Assembly (NCBI GenBank): GCA_029532415.1
Contig: JAQOTA010000044.1
Span: 1-64,000, forward strand
Source of the DNA: Marasmius tenuissimus
Taxonomy: Eukaryota; Basidiomycota; Agaricomycetes; Agaricales; Marasmiaceae
Direction of reading: 5' to 3'
DNA length: 64,000 bases
Every line of letters begins with the position of its first letter. Positions within the stretch are counted from its first letter, which is position 1. This document shows positions 34,480 through 45,929 of the stretch, one piece after another. Made by a program: the position numbers and the translations under genes. A model generated the notes under the pieces. The model was given only the letters and a program-made list of their open reading frames with translations, was not told the origin of the DNA and ran no database searches.

Positions 34480-35579
34480 CGCTTAGGGGGATTTCTGAGA
34501 AGAGACGAGGTCAGCAGCCAACACAGGGTTGCTAGCGAGAGCCAAGATGAGGTTCTGGAGGAAGACGGAGAGGTTGGGGGATCCAGATTCGAGGAGCGAG
34601 CCGAGGAAAGATCTGTACGATATTGTCATTAGAAACCACAAAGGCTGGAAGACAATTTTGGTGGAGATACTCGCAGAACCTGATTCCTCGTGATACCACT
34701 ATCCTTCCTCCTCAAAACCTCCTCAGCAAACGAACCAGTCCAGCCCTGCTTGCTGCTAGCACGCTTGGCACCAGACGCAACGAGATGGTTATAGAACTCG
34801 TTACGTTTCTTGGCGAGCTCAGTTTCCTTTTTATGGGAGGGAGGGGAAGAAGCGAAGTGTGCGCTGAGATGGTTAATTTCGTGGAACTCGTCAGATTCGG
34901 TAGACTCGAAACGGGGGAGGCGGGATGCAAGGGTGGAGGTAGATGCGCGGTTGATGTGGTTAATAAATTCCTCTGCGTCGACGGACCTGATGAGCTATCA
35001 TTCCAATGCGAGAAGTATGCAACATACCTGGGAGCGGTCAATCATTTTTGGAGGAGTTGGAAGCCTTCCGCCTGCTGAATAGCACGGTGATCCATGATGC
35101 TGGATAAACTGAAGAAAGCCTCTGCAGTTTCACGATAGAGTTCCAGTCCTCCGCTATAAGATCATCGAGAGTGAGCATGGATGATCGTATCATATGCTGG
35201 GAAGACCCACGTGAAGCCTCAACAAAAGACTCGGAGCGTTTGTTGATGAGCTCGTTGGCGGAGTCGATGTTGTTCAAGACGATCGTTGTGTTTTCGCCGT
35301 GCTTGAGGGAAAAAATGTGGCCGTACATTCGGGCCCACCATGTGTACCTAGTATTGAGATTGTTAGGGAAACTGCACAAAGAACAGGAAAGCCTCCGACT
35401 CATTTCAAGTGAACAGCATCTCCACTAGCGATATCAGAGTTACCAACGACAGGTCGGGTTTCTGGGCCAGGAGGAAGATTGGGTGCACGAGCTACTGATC
35501 TCAGGACTTTCTGAATGAAGAGAAAGGTACTCATGAAAAGGAATATGTGTAAGAACAGTTCTCCTTGATGCATAGCCAT
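34480..35579 (-). pseudogene. Cytochrome P450 fragment (N-terminal half)
   Basis: From ATG 35579 a membrane anchor (LFLHIFLFMSTFLFI) is followed by the Pro-rich hinge LPPGPETRPVVGN, typical of microsomal P450 enzymes. A second exon gives WWARMYGHIFSLKHGENTTIVLNN and ELINKRSESF. The donor of the first intron has lost its G (AAATGAGTC). Later blocks include NEFYNHLVASGAKRAS near 34770 and GSLLESGSPNLSVFLQNLILALASNP near 34560. The last looks like the oxygen-binding I helix, but with SGSPNL where AGxDTT is expected. No ExxR motif or heme-binding Cys region was found downstream. Stops interrupt the chain between exons. It cannot encode an active enzyme. Confidence 0.7.
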
Positions 35580-37331
35580 GGTGGGGTTCCGAGGCTGATA
35601 AGCTGTGGAGGGAAAACGACGGTGGGGAGCGTCGAAGTAATAAAGGATAACTCTTAATCGACTCCGAGTCCTCGTGCGGACGAGATTTGGCCTACGGCGA
35701 TATAAGTGCTGTCCAAGAGACCAACAGGTTCCAGCTTACCTCGGGTAACTTCCACGACAATTGTGCTGCTCAAGGAACCAGTCCCGAGATCTTATTGATG
35801 GTGGAATCCAGCCTCAACAGGCGATAGAATGTCCCTTCCAGCATAAGAGAGGTCCTTTCTGTGTGTTAAGACGGAGGATGACTTGCTGCTTCATCGCATT
35901 GAATAACGAACATCGGGGTTCGAGGAAGAGTTTGATAAATGGTCCGTGCGTCATTGGTGGGGTGATTATCGGATGTCTTACGCTCGTCGAAGCGGTCCGA
36001 ACGGCCGACACAACTAGCGCTCTCGCTCGACCTTGGGCCGTCGTGCCCATTACTGCTCAGGCTACAGCTATAGCTATTTCCAGACCTCGATATTCAGATG
36101 TTCTCTCCGAGCACAAAACTGAACTGATTCTGCACTCCTACTCATGCTCTGAACGAGGCTCCGGCAACGAGACGGTAAGGCCTGGTCTAGATATCGAGTC
36201 CATGAACCGTTTGAGACTAGTTGCGGACGAGAGCAAACAGACATCAAACTGATCGTCTCAGACTACGTTGGATAGACCGACATCATGCAATTCAATCGGA
36301 AATGCAATCAAAAGGGCGTCTCATAAACGTTATCATCTCCTAGCTCGATTCCTTCGCAACGATGGTCCACACGCCACTAGCCCAACTTGAAAGACCTCGG
36401 ACGTCTCTCAGGTACCAGGTTCGCCGGATTCAGAGAAGCATTGAATAACGTGCAGTCCTGCTGTCGATCTCAAGCACCTCTGTACAGCAAACAAAACTAG
36501 TACCCGGTCGTTGTCAGCTACTTGCCACTCTCAGAAGCCACTTTAGGACCGAGAATGGCCTAGTCCGAGTCACCAAGCACAGCATTGTATTGCCAAAAAG
36601 AGTATAACGAGTCTGACCTACTGGAGGTTCTCCCCGTAAATCTCTATGGGGAGTTTGGAACATCGGGAGTTCGGAGCGCTACTCCGGTTTCAAGCTTGCA
36701 ACAATGCAAATCCCCGCGCAATTGATTACTGCTGTCAAATACTCAACACTCTATTTTCGAGATTTTCTCCGGGCTCGGATATGCATCACATCGGCAGCCG
36801 TCGCACAGAGTTTCAGTCATAGGTGCTGATTAACATCGCGATTACACTACGTCGGAGGCGTGAGCTTCCTATGAGGTTGGGGTTACAACCATTACTACTG
36901 AACCAGGAGTGATATGAATGATTGGACGAAGTAGAATCAAGGAGAATTCCCCCGGGGTCTCTGAATCTAGAAACGAGTGTTCTACATGACACTGCATCTT
37001 CGCTGGGGAGATCCATGGCGAGAGAAGCTAGGGTTACGATCCGGCAATATTCTTCTCCCTGAATTGGCGGCAACCGAACCTCTAATGTGGCCAGTTGACC
37101 TGGGCGGCGGCGGTCCATAATTCCTGAACATCTGGATCGCATTAGACCTCTTAGGTTCGAAGTATTCTTGGTAGGTGATCTCTGTTGCGACAGAAATGGG
37201 AGGGAGGGTGAAGTGATAAACGGAGTCTGAAGGAGCTCCTGAGGAGACCCAATGAAAAATAACTCCATTTAAGGTGACCTGCGTCGATTGAACGAGGGGG
37301 ATACTCAGCAGGGTGATTCTAAACATGGGCA
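35580..37331. other. Region without a supported gene
   Basis: Frames at 35761-36252 (plus) and 36813-37356 (minus) are open for 120-160 residues. The minus frame starts MFRITLLSIPLV, which could be a weak signal peptide, but is overlapped by the 384-bp MITE. I assign no function. Confidence 0.35.
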
Positions 37332-37715
37332 TACTGTACCATTTCGAGTAAAACAACGGTCACGGGTCACAGACCCCGTTGCTGAACCCAAATGTCGCGG
37401 TATGTTACGCGTCCCAGGCCCATTTGCCGAAAATTTCAGGCAGGTCCGAGATTTGGTCCAAAAGACGGCCCTATTCTGCAAAAGTCCGGTAGCCCTTTCC
37501 GCCACTATCCTCACAGGATGGTTCATTTCCCGAGCACAAATATACCAGACAGGCACCAAATTTCCAATTCTCCGTGTCCTCAGAGCTCTCCCTACCTTGC
37601 CACTGCCGAATTTTTTCGGCATGTCCCCAGTCGCGTCGGGATATGCCGAAACCAAAATTTCGGTCAAACCGGTCACGCGTCTCACCCCTGACGAAGTACT
37701 CGAAATGGTACAGTA
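37332..37715. mobile_element. MITE with 19-bp perfect TIR (384 bp)
   Basis: TACTGTACCATTTCGAGTA (37332-37350) and its exact complement (37697-37715) bound the element. The next 30 bases inward are weakly inverted as well ('cggtcacg...ccccg'). If the outer TA is the target duplication, the TIR proper is CTGTACCATTTCGAGTA, as for Tc1/mariner-type elements. Frames cross it on both strands, but no transposase is encoded. Confidence 0.75.
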
Positions 37716-39599
37716 AATGCCCACATCCAATGCGCAGCTCGTCGCGCAAATCCAATTAACTGAATGGCCTCCCACCCCGAGTGAAACTGGAAGGTTATTT
37801 TGCACGTGGGTTGTTTACTTTTTTTCATCATTGAAGACGGGACGTAGAAAAACCAAAACTCGCGGTTAAGATCGTCAAACTCAACACCGTAGTACTTGAA
37901 TCCTGATGGTCAGTTTGTCGCATGATAAGAAACAAACACCCAGAGAATACTCACACCAGCGTCATCCGTGCTACTCCTCTTAGTGCCGGGCTCTTGATCC
38001 TCGACCCCCACAATGGCCAACAAAACATAGCGGTGAAGACCATATTTTGAACAAAGTCATAGATGAGTATCGATATCAGTCTAGCCGCCCAAGCTGGCGC
38101 CAACTCGCGAAGGTCGCAGAATGAACGAGTAATTATCTGCTCATCCATAGCTCTTGGACCAGAATACACGCGCCCCATTCTCGCAAATTGTGGTCGACCG
38201 GCCTAGGAAAGTAAGTGCAGCGATCCCTGACCAGCCCAGTTGTAATACCAAGCACAATACATAGATTGGAGTCTTGAGACGAGGGGTACACAGTCCGTCC
38301 GACCAAACAATGTAAACCTTGGAAGATACTCATCGACACGGCCCTACATCGCTGTTTAATCCAAACCCTCTCGGCAAGGAACGCCGATAACAGTACCTTC
38401 GGGGATACGGAGAGGTAAGTAAAGCCGACCTTCCCTCACGATCCACAAACGATAGAGAAGAGGCGCTCAAACCGTATGCGCAAGCTTTGGGGTCGTGATG
38501 GGTTCCTACTCCAGTCAACATGTTCCCGGCTAGTACACTCGAGAATGAACGGTCGGTCGAAGGGGATCGCAGAAAATCCTTACCAAAGAAGGTGAACAAT
38601 CACCTGCCGAGTAAAGAAACAGGCGAGATAAGATAAGATCATGTCAAAGTAATTGAACACCATGCTCACGAATCGCCCAGGATCAGAATCATGCAGGTCT
38701 TCCACAAGTCAGCCGTTTCCATTCAAAGGACGTAGTTGGCACCCGACTCGATACGAGTAGAGCGTTGAAGATCAAGCTACATATTCCATCAACACAAAAA
38801 CCCGGCGTACGAAACGGGTAAATCTCAATTCAAAACGGCCCAGAGAAAAACTTCCACTTACCAACCAAGCAAACAAACGACACTGGCCGCCATCTGTAAA
38901 GACCGAAAATACTCCGCCTCGTCATTGACGAGGGCTTCGGACATCCCACTTAACGCTTGTTTAGACCAAGACGTTGCCTATCAATATGAAAACGTTCGAG
39001 GGGAAGGGGAGGTGATCGGTTCGTTGAAGGGAAAAAGGACGAGTAGCCGTTGACTTGGCCTTTATATCTCTACTGAATCGTCGTCAGTTTTGGCGGGAGT
39101 CAAAAAGGCCATCGAATTGATGGGTTTTAGCCGCAGAATGACTTTTTGTCACGTTTTCTTGGGGCTTGTCGTACTTATGTCGCGGGGGACAAAAATCTAT
39201 GAAGTTTTGGTGTAGTCTATATATGGATAATACACAAACTTGAAGTTAACAATTCTACAAAAATCTACAAAAATCTTGCAACTATGTAGCAGTTTGACCA
39301 GCCTCTGAGTAGCTCGGTGGGACCTCCAACACCGGCTGGGAAATCCTCTCAATCGCGAGCCTCCATCCGCTTTCTGCGTGATGACAAATTACTCCTTCCT
39401 GAGCCTCCATAATGCAACGACGATTTCCTCTGGGCAATGTCACATTCTGATATACATCTCCTAGTCCGATCATTTGCGCAGTGTTTCTTCTTCCCATATG
39501 GACGGGGATGATAGCCTCGTCACTCCTCCTAATTGGCCTCATCCTGTCTGAGGTAGCACTGGTAGATAATTTCCGCGTTGGCCACAACCGCGGGCGTCT
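37716..39599. other. Region without a supported gene
   Basis: Minus-strand frames at 37951-38599 are moderately hydrophobic and separated by possible introns. They may derive from a membrane-protein gene, but I could not assemble a consistent chain. The rest shows no motif. Confidence 0.3.
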
Positions 39600-40480
39600 G
39601 TCGGCTACTTGTATGATACGGTGCGATTACTGCCCCTTATGGCAAGATCGTCATGCCAGTCTTTGTAAGGCGTCTCTTCCTCATTATGATCCACATTCCT
39701 GCCACCAGAAGAGCGAGAAAGGCGAGGAGTGCGACCACTATGCCGACAATTTGACAGATGATGACCTGTCTCCTGTCATTAACTGCAGGGTCTGGGGTTC
39801 CTGTAGCAGAGGGTCTTTGAGAGTGTATCAGTTAGTCGATAGTGGACCTGCAGGCCCAATATTATTCTTACTGGAATGAAGCCTGAGTGCTCTCAGGTGC
39901 GATGCTCCACGTCCTGAAAAACGATAAAGCCTGAGAGATATCTTCGGTGGCAGTAGATCTTACGGAGATGTGATTGGAGGTATTGTCGGGCTGTCAGAGA
40001 TACACCATGAGGTGAGACTCAAACACTGAGCAAAATCCCCGAGCTACCACATACCTAGGGATTGCAACAAACTCTGCACTTTGTTGGGTTCGACCACTGC
40101 CTTTGTCTTACTACCCACCACAGCATACACATAGCTGAAGCATCCACTCACCCTTCAGCCACCAGTTCGTATGTCCTGTGACATTGATGTCAGCAACCAG
40201 TCTACGATGCTTGTGATCACAGTGTCAGTCGGGAAGGATAGCTCGTACCCTGGTGCAGCAATTCGGACAGGGACGGTTCCTGACAAAGGTTTGAACGTAG
40301 TTCTGTCTGCTATAAACACACGGGAATCCGGCCTGCCGTTTTCGAGGAGAACAAGCCATTGGAAGGGGCTGCCCGTATTCCATAGGGCGTCGCGCTCCCA
40401 AGCTATCGTTGCCTCCACTCCGACCGTTACAGTGGAAGGAACAATCAAGCCGAGGCCATGCCCCCCCGCTAATTCCTAGG
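39600..40480 (-). CDS. Possible single-pass membrane protein, beta-sandwich ectodomain
   Basis: One exon (40155-40480) reads IVPSTVTVGVEATIAWERDALWNTGSPFQWLVLL, then SGTVPVRIAAPGYEL, which resembles the Kre9/Knh1-like ectodomain layout found in many fungal surface proteins. A downstream exon near 39660-39830 encodes QRPSATGTPDPA, a transmembrane helix (IICQIVGIVVALLAFLALLVAGMWII) and a basic stop-transfer segment MRKRRLTK. A stop follows soon after in the cytoplasmic tail. The first exon with a signal peptide was not located; a hydrophobic stretch at 40640-40700 is a candidate. The gene may be real or recently broken. Confidence 0.4.
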
Positions 40481-41024
40481 GTTACTCTGTGCTTCTCGTT
40501 GTATACTCTGAGCTGATCGGTGCATTGAACAACATCTGAGACATTGTTAAGACTTTCTTATAGCATTAGTACCCAAATAAACGCGTGAGTAAGAGGAAAG
40601 TTTAGAATATATACCAACTCACTTGCGATGGTGGTGGACTAAAGACAAAGCCAGTACTACGAGCGCTTCTTGAGCTGAGTACACTCCCACGCAAATGAGT
40701 GCCATCACCAGCGCTCTGTAGTTTTCTCGGCGCTTGTAAAACGGATTCGGATTCGAATTACCTGGATGTCGATATATACCAGGAGCCCTCAGACTCATGA
40801 TCGACATAGGGTCGCAGAAAATTGATTCTATATATGATGGATTGGATAATACAGCTGGCAGCTGGCCTTAGAGTTTGTATATGTGCCAGACTAACGTTGT
40901 GCGTCAGAAACTGGTGATCCCGGCGGTCGTACACAAGCGCAGCTTCGTGAATCCTGAGTCAAAAAGCAAGGTCAACGAATGTAGGACTGTACAATGTGAA
41001 AACGTCTCACAATCGCCATTTTTT

Positions 41025-42515
41025 CTAGTTCTCTCCCCATACTTCAACTTGGAGTCCCTCAATACCAAGCTGATCCAACCGTTCATCGTCGATTGGATTG
41101 TCCAGCTTCACGAAGTGAAGCCGCGAGTGAGACATCCCCAGCGTATTCAGCCCAGCGTCTCGCTCAGGTAAAACACGCCACCTCGCCTCGAAAACATCGA
41201 TGAGAGTCTCGGGAGTATATGTGAATGGGAAATTCTGGACAGGAAACAAAGACAGACTTTCTAGTTTCGGAATCAATGAAAAACCACCGGTAGGTTTTTG
41301 ACGGAGGAGGGATATATACTCATCCGAGATCCCGCCAATCTGGGCCACCCCGAACGAGAGGTTATTCAACGACGTGAGCCGGGATTCATAGTGGGCTATG
41401 GACTCGGAATGGAGTGATAGACGATACGATGTAAGGTTGACGAGGAGGCCGAGTCCTATATGCGATAGGGTGGGTATTCTGATCAGAATTTGATTCGAGA
41501 TACCCTCGAGTTCCATATCCTGCTAATAATGATGCGTAATTTGTTCGTGGGGCAGTTTGAGCTTACGGAAGGGCAGCACAGCCGCTGAAATCCTACGATC
41601 GGCGGAAGTGATGATACTTCGCAATTGGGGAGCAAATTCAAAACAGTCGAAATCATCTGTACGGATTGTGCCAATGAGCTTGATGTGCAGCGACTGTGAA
41701 GCTTGAAGGTGGCCCGTGATAGAAGACATCCATGGTAAGAAGCGGTCGCCGTGCAACTCGATGCTCAAATGCCTCCAGCGAGGCGAGTTGTAGCATAATA
41801 AAGAGAGGAATCGTTCGATGGAGGGGGAGTTCGGGTCAGGAACCTCGACAGTGATATCGAGAGGAGTACTCGCACTACGTCGGAGCTGTAGTGTTGTAGA
41901 CGGCGGTATTGTGTGAGTGAAACAGCCGGCGGCTGCTCTCCTTCATCGTTGGAAGGGATTGTGAAAGAAACAAATAACTACAAGCTCGGGGTGTTCAGGG
42001 CCAGGCTGCGCCATGACCGACAAACCTGGGATAGGACCCATGGACGCTTCGTCGGTCTAAGGGATGTTGGAGGTCGTGGTCCACGGAGCCCATGATCCAT
42101 CTGCATTCTCGACTGCAGGAGTATCCACCGAAAGAGAGAAGATCCTCGCCAAGACTTCGGGGGGCAACCGAAAGACTGGACGGAGTATGGAACGGTATTT
42201 TGAGGTGACCTCCTCTAGTCTATCCCTTTCCTTCCCAAGCAAGGCTATGATTTCGTTCAACCGTTCTATCTTGTTGCCTATTAGTGATATCTGTGCAATA
42301 GCCTCGGCGATGCCGGTTTTGACAACCTTTTCCTCTTTTCTAGAGAGATACGCGTTATTCGCTGAGTAGGATAAATATAATGCTTCTGGCGGCCCCTGAA
42401 TTTTGTTCTGAGAAGCCCCAAGGTCAAAGTTGCAGTCTGGGCAGCGAGCTGAGGTAGGAGTTGACTGTTTTAAGCTAGCCGATGGCGGCAATCCATTCGT
42501 TTGCATTTCTGCCAT
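41025..42515 (-). pseudogene. F-box protein (family 3), frameshift and stop
   Basis: ATG 42515 starts a frame with a CPDCNFDL Cys pair, a coiled coil (IAQISLIGNKIERLNEIIALLGKERDRLEEV) and an F-box (FRLPPEVLARIFSLSVDTP). This is the usual layout of Agaricomycete F-box proteins. The frame ends at 42057. Homology goes on one frame over as RPWVLSQVCRSWRSLALNTPSL, followed by TAG where TGG (Trp) is expected. It then shifts again to SPSIERFLSLLCYNSPRWRHLSIEL (41770-41850), and the C-terminal part reads LSHIGLGLLVNL...LQVEVWGEN to a stop at 41025. Two indels and one nonsense change make it a pseudogene. Confidence 0.7.
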
Positions 42516-45500
42516 ATCTAAAACTCTATTGTTGTGGATCGATCTTCGAGGAGGTAGGGCAAAATCCTTGACACAGACTATCTCACGCGCGATGATGGTG
42601 TTTTCGGTCTAAGGTGTGATTGTTGTAGGCGTTACTCTGGATCACTCCCGTGATGTCGATGGTGGCAAGACCGGATTGGCCAGATCAACGCCGATCGTGC
42701 CACGACACACTCCCCTTAACTATTTCCCTGAGTAAGCATTCAAAACTTGAACAAGAAATAGCGAAGTTATGTAAGACAGAAGGGCCTCTTATGTGATTAT
42801 GTGATACTTTGGCGAGTAGGCGCCGTTCTATGTTCAGGAATTTCTTCCACTTACTTTCAAGACTCCGGCATTGGCCTCTACAATTCTGTATCGCCGTTTC
42901 GTTCCTTATGAGAAGGGTTCAGCCCTTCACGGGATACACCAAATCTCGATAGAGCACTTACTGCGGGCCGGTTTGTTGAATCGTTGTTTTTCCCGCAGCT
43001 AACATTCTCAGTAGACGTACGGTCTTTGAACGACGTGACACACAATTTCTCCCTGTTCTTGGTGGAAGGGAAGTAAGGAAGAGCACTCGTTCGAGTCTCT
43101 TTGAAATGCTGAGCATGAAAAGAGAGATACCCACAGGTTCTCCGAGCCTCGTCGGATGTACGTTGGACAGGATGTATAATGATGAATGAGGGTGGTTCGA
43201 ACTTCTCAGGCTGTTGGGCAGTAGGGAATGCTCCATATCCTGCCAATGCCGATTACACTGAATAAATATAGGTCTCCCGTAAATAGCCTACTGAATGAGA
43301 GCAATGGTTAACCATGTGAATGCAGAAGAAAACGGTGAACTGACCAACCGAACAAAGGGGATACTCAAATATTGGCGACCGAAGAACAAGTGCTGCCTAT
43401 AAGACGTCACCCCACCTATTGAAACTGTTTGATGCGCTCTTGGAGTAGGCGATAGCGTCTGAGGACCATAGCTGTAGGTAACGAAGAAGCGCCTTGCCCT
43501 ATCCAGCCCTGATGGATTTAAGCAGGACGAACTGATCAAAGACAAAAGGTCAGTCGGTTAGCGTCAACCGGTGAGAAGAAAATCCACGAACTCGAGGATC
43601 CGTAGATCAGACGAAGCAAATCTTCGCGGCACGAAACAAGTGGGATATGCGCAGTCCTACCTACAATCGGTCGACTACTCGGCATTCTTTGAGGATGATC
43701 GCTTTTGTCCCACAGTCTCGCGAGAATCTTGGTCTACAAGCAGCAAAACGAATGATTCTCAATTGACGCTGAGCACAAGGACGGGTAACCATCTCGAGCG
43801 AAGGCCTAGATAAATCAAAGACTTAGTTAATCAGACGGATTCACACTGCAAGCGCAATACAACCTTACGTTCAGCCGACTTTTAGGACGGGGAAAGGTCT
43901 GCGTGTTCAAATAATATGAGGGAGAGTTGAACAATGGAAGGGTGCCGACATACGTGATATCTTCCGCGTCTCGATCTGCGTGCGATAGGGTTAAGACTGA
44001 TAGACCGAGGATATCTTTAGCAATACCTGGCTAGAGACCAGATTAGTCTCGTGAATCTCAGTTGCAGTCGACGTTCTTGTAGACTTTGCTCAGCCCCTTC
44101 CCGACTCAGAGTCTCGAGGAGTCGTATCACTGAATTCATGAGATAAAACGATCACCTTTCCCTCCCCATTGAGCCTTTGGAGAGCCAGTTCAACCGCCTA
44201 TCCCGCTTGTAGTCGTAGAAGGAAGAGAAAAAAGGATGCATTCGATATAGCCTCTCCGAGATGGACGGCGGTCGAGTCTTCGGACTTGTGGAACGGGAGG
44301 CCTAACACTGCCCGTGTTCAGAGATAGCTGAAATTTATCCTCAGAATCTGAAAGGCGTGCAGTCTCAGGACGAGCCCATAAACATGTGGTAGAACGACCG
44401 ACCCCATGTTTGACCCGTATTTTTGTGGTTTGAAGAGCTGGGAGTTTATGATTCGTTTTGCGAGGATGGGATCGAGGCCGTTGGCCTGAGGATGACGTTG
44501 GACGAGGATCCTCGACCTCTTCTCTGGCTCTTGTATGCCCAACGGAGACCTTGTACACCGGTAGACCAGGGGAGAGATATCGCGAATGAAGGGTATACGT
44601 TCTCTGAACCAGCGAGGTTGGGCTGTTGATCTTTGATGGAGGGGTGGGTGAGAGATTGGTACGGTCAGAAGAGGCAGGTGACTTACTTTTTCTCACAACG
44701 GGTAAAATTGTCTACCAAGATTCCACATATGAAGGTGGTTGCCGTACCAAAGGTACCAGTCAGCGTTGATAGCGGCACACATGAGAGGAGTGAACAAAAC
44801 TAGGCGGCTCGTTACGAGACACTGGGGTGATTCGGCTCGTGAGCACCGAGAGAGAGGCTTCTCCTCGGATCGAACGCAGAACGCTTCGATAGCTTGATCG
44901 ATGTCGAATTGAAGAAAGTGAACTCGATGCGAGTACAAATCTGTCTATGGAACGCAGTGGTACACTTTTGTACGAGAAGAGATGAGGAGACTCACGATGT
45001 TCTAGACCGTGGTTCCTATCCGTAGTGCTGATAGTCGGCGTTGAAACTTGGAGGACTAGGTTGTGTAAACAATCGACGGCTGACAGAGCTGGAGGAGCGG
45101 GTAGCACCAGCTCTGTAAGATAGAAGTGTCGATGGCGAAAAAAGGAGAACATTGACAAGCGTACAGGGCGAACCTGGGCAATTCCTGGTCATTTTATCAG
45201 GGACGGATAGGCCAAAGCCCAGATGAGAATCTATTCCTGAATGATGATGTCAGTGATGAGAGAGCTCGCTGAGGAGGCTCGCTGGAGCTCAACAGAAACC
45301 GCAGTCTTGAAGCAAGAGAGATAAAGTCCGAGCTCATAGTGGACGTTGAGCGAGTAAGCCGGCTGGCGGCGCCCGGATTGGCATGTGATCGGGTTTCATA
45401 TTGGCGGGGATTGGTTGCCGTTGCCGCGGAAATGAATTTTCATACCGAGCGTTCTTTGTAGGTTTTGGTGGACAAAAAGAAGGACAAAGGCACGCAGAAA

Positions 45501-45929
45501 AGGTAGACAAGTTGAAGATAGATTCCTAGAACACAAACTGACATGGAAGTCCAGGCGAAGAAACGAAAAAAGGTACGCGAAGAGTCCGGACCGCGAGTCG
45601 GGACGGCAAAAGTGCCGGTTTCCCAGGCTCTCCACGTGGATTCCCATTCCGTCGTCGCTGGCTGTTACGACGACAACCAATCCGTTTTCCTCTCCTCCAC
45701 CACCCGCACCTTTCCTTTTTCTCCCTGCATTCTCTCTTTTTCCTTCCTCAACACCTTTTATACGCGGTCAAGATCACTATAGGAAGGAATTGAACACAAT
45801 TTGGTGGAATAATACGGGAATTGGGTGAGTTACCGTTTTGCCTTTGAGCAGGAGGGACAACGATGAGCTGATGGATTTTTCCTCGGCGGCAATGGCAGTT
45901 TACTCGACCTCTAACGTTGACTGGCCATC
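42516..45929. other. Region without a supported gene
   Basis: Short frames only, the longest at 44190-44696 (minus). None shows a domain or splices plausibly. The 300 bases before 45930 are the expected promoter side of the chitin-synthase remnant and contain pyrimidine-rich tracts. Confidence 0.35.
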
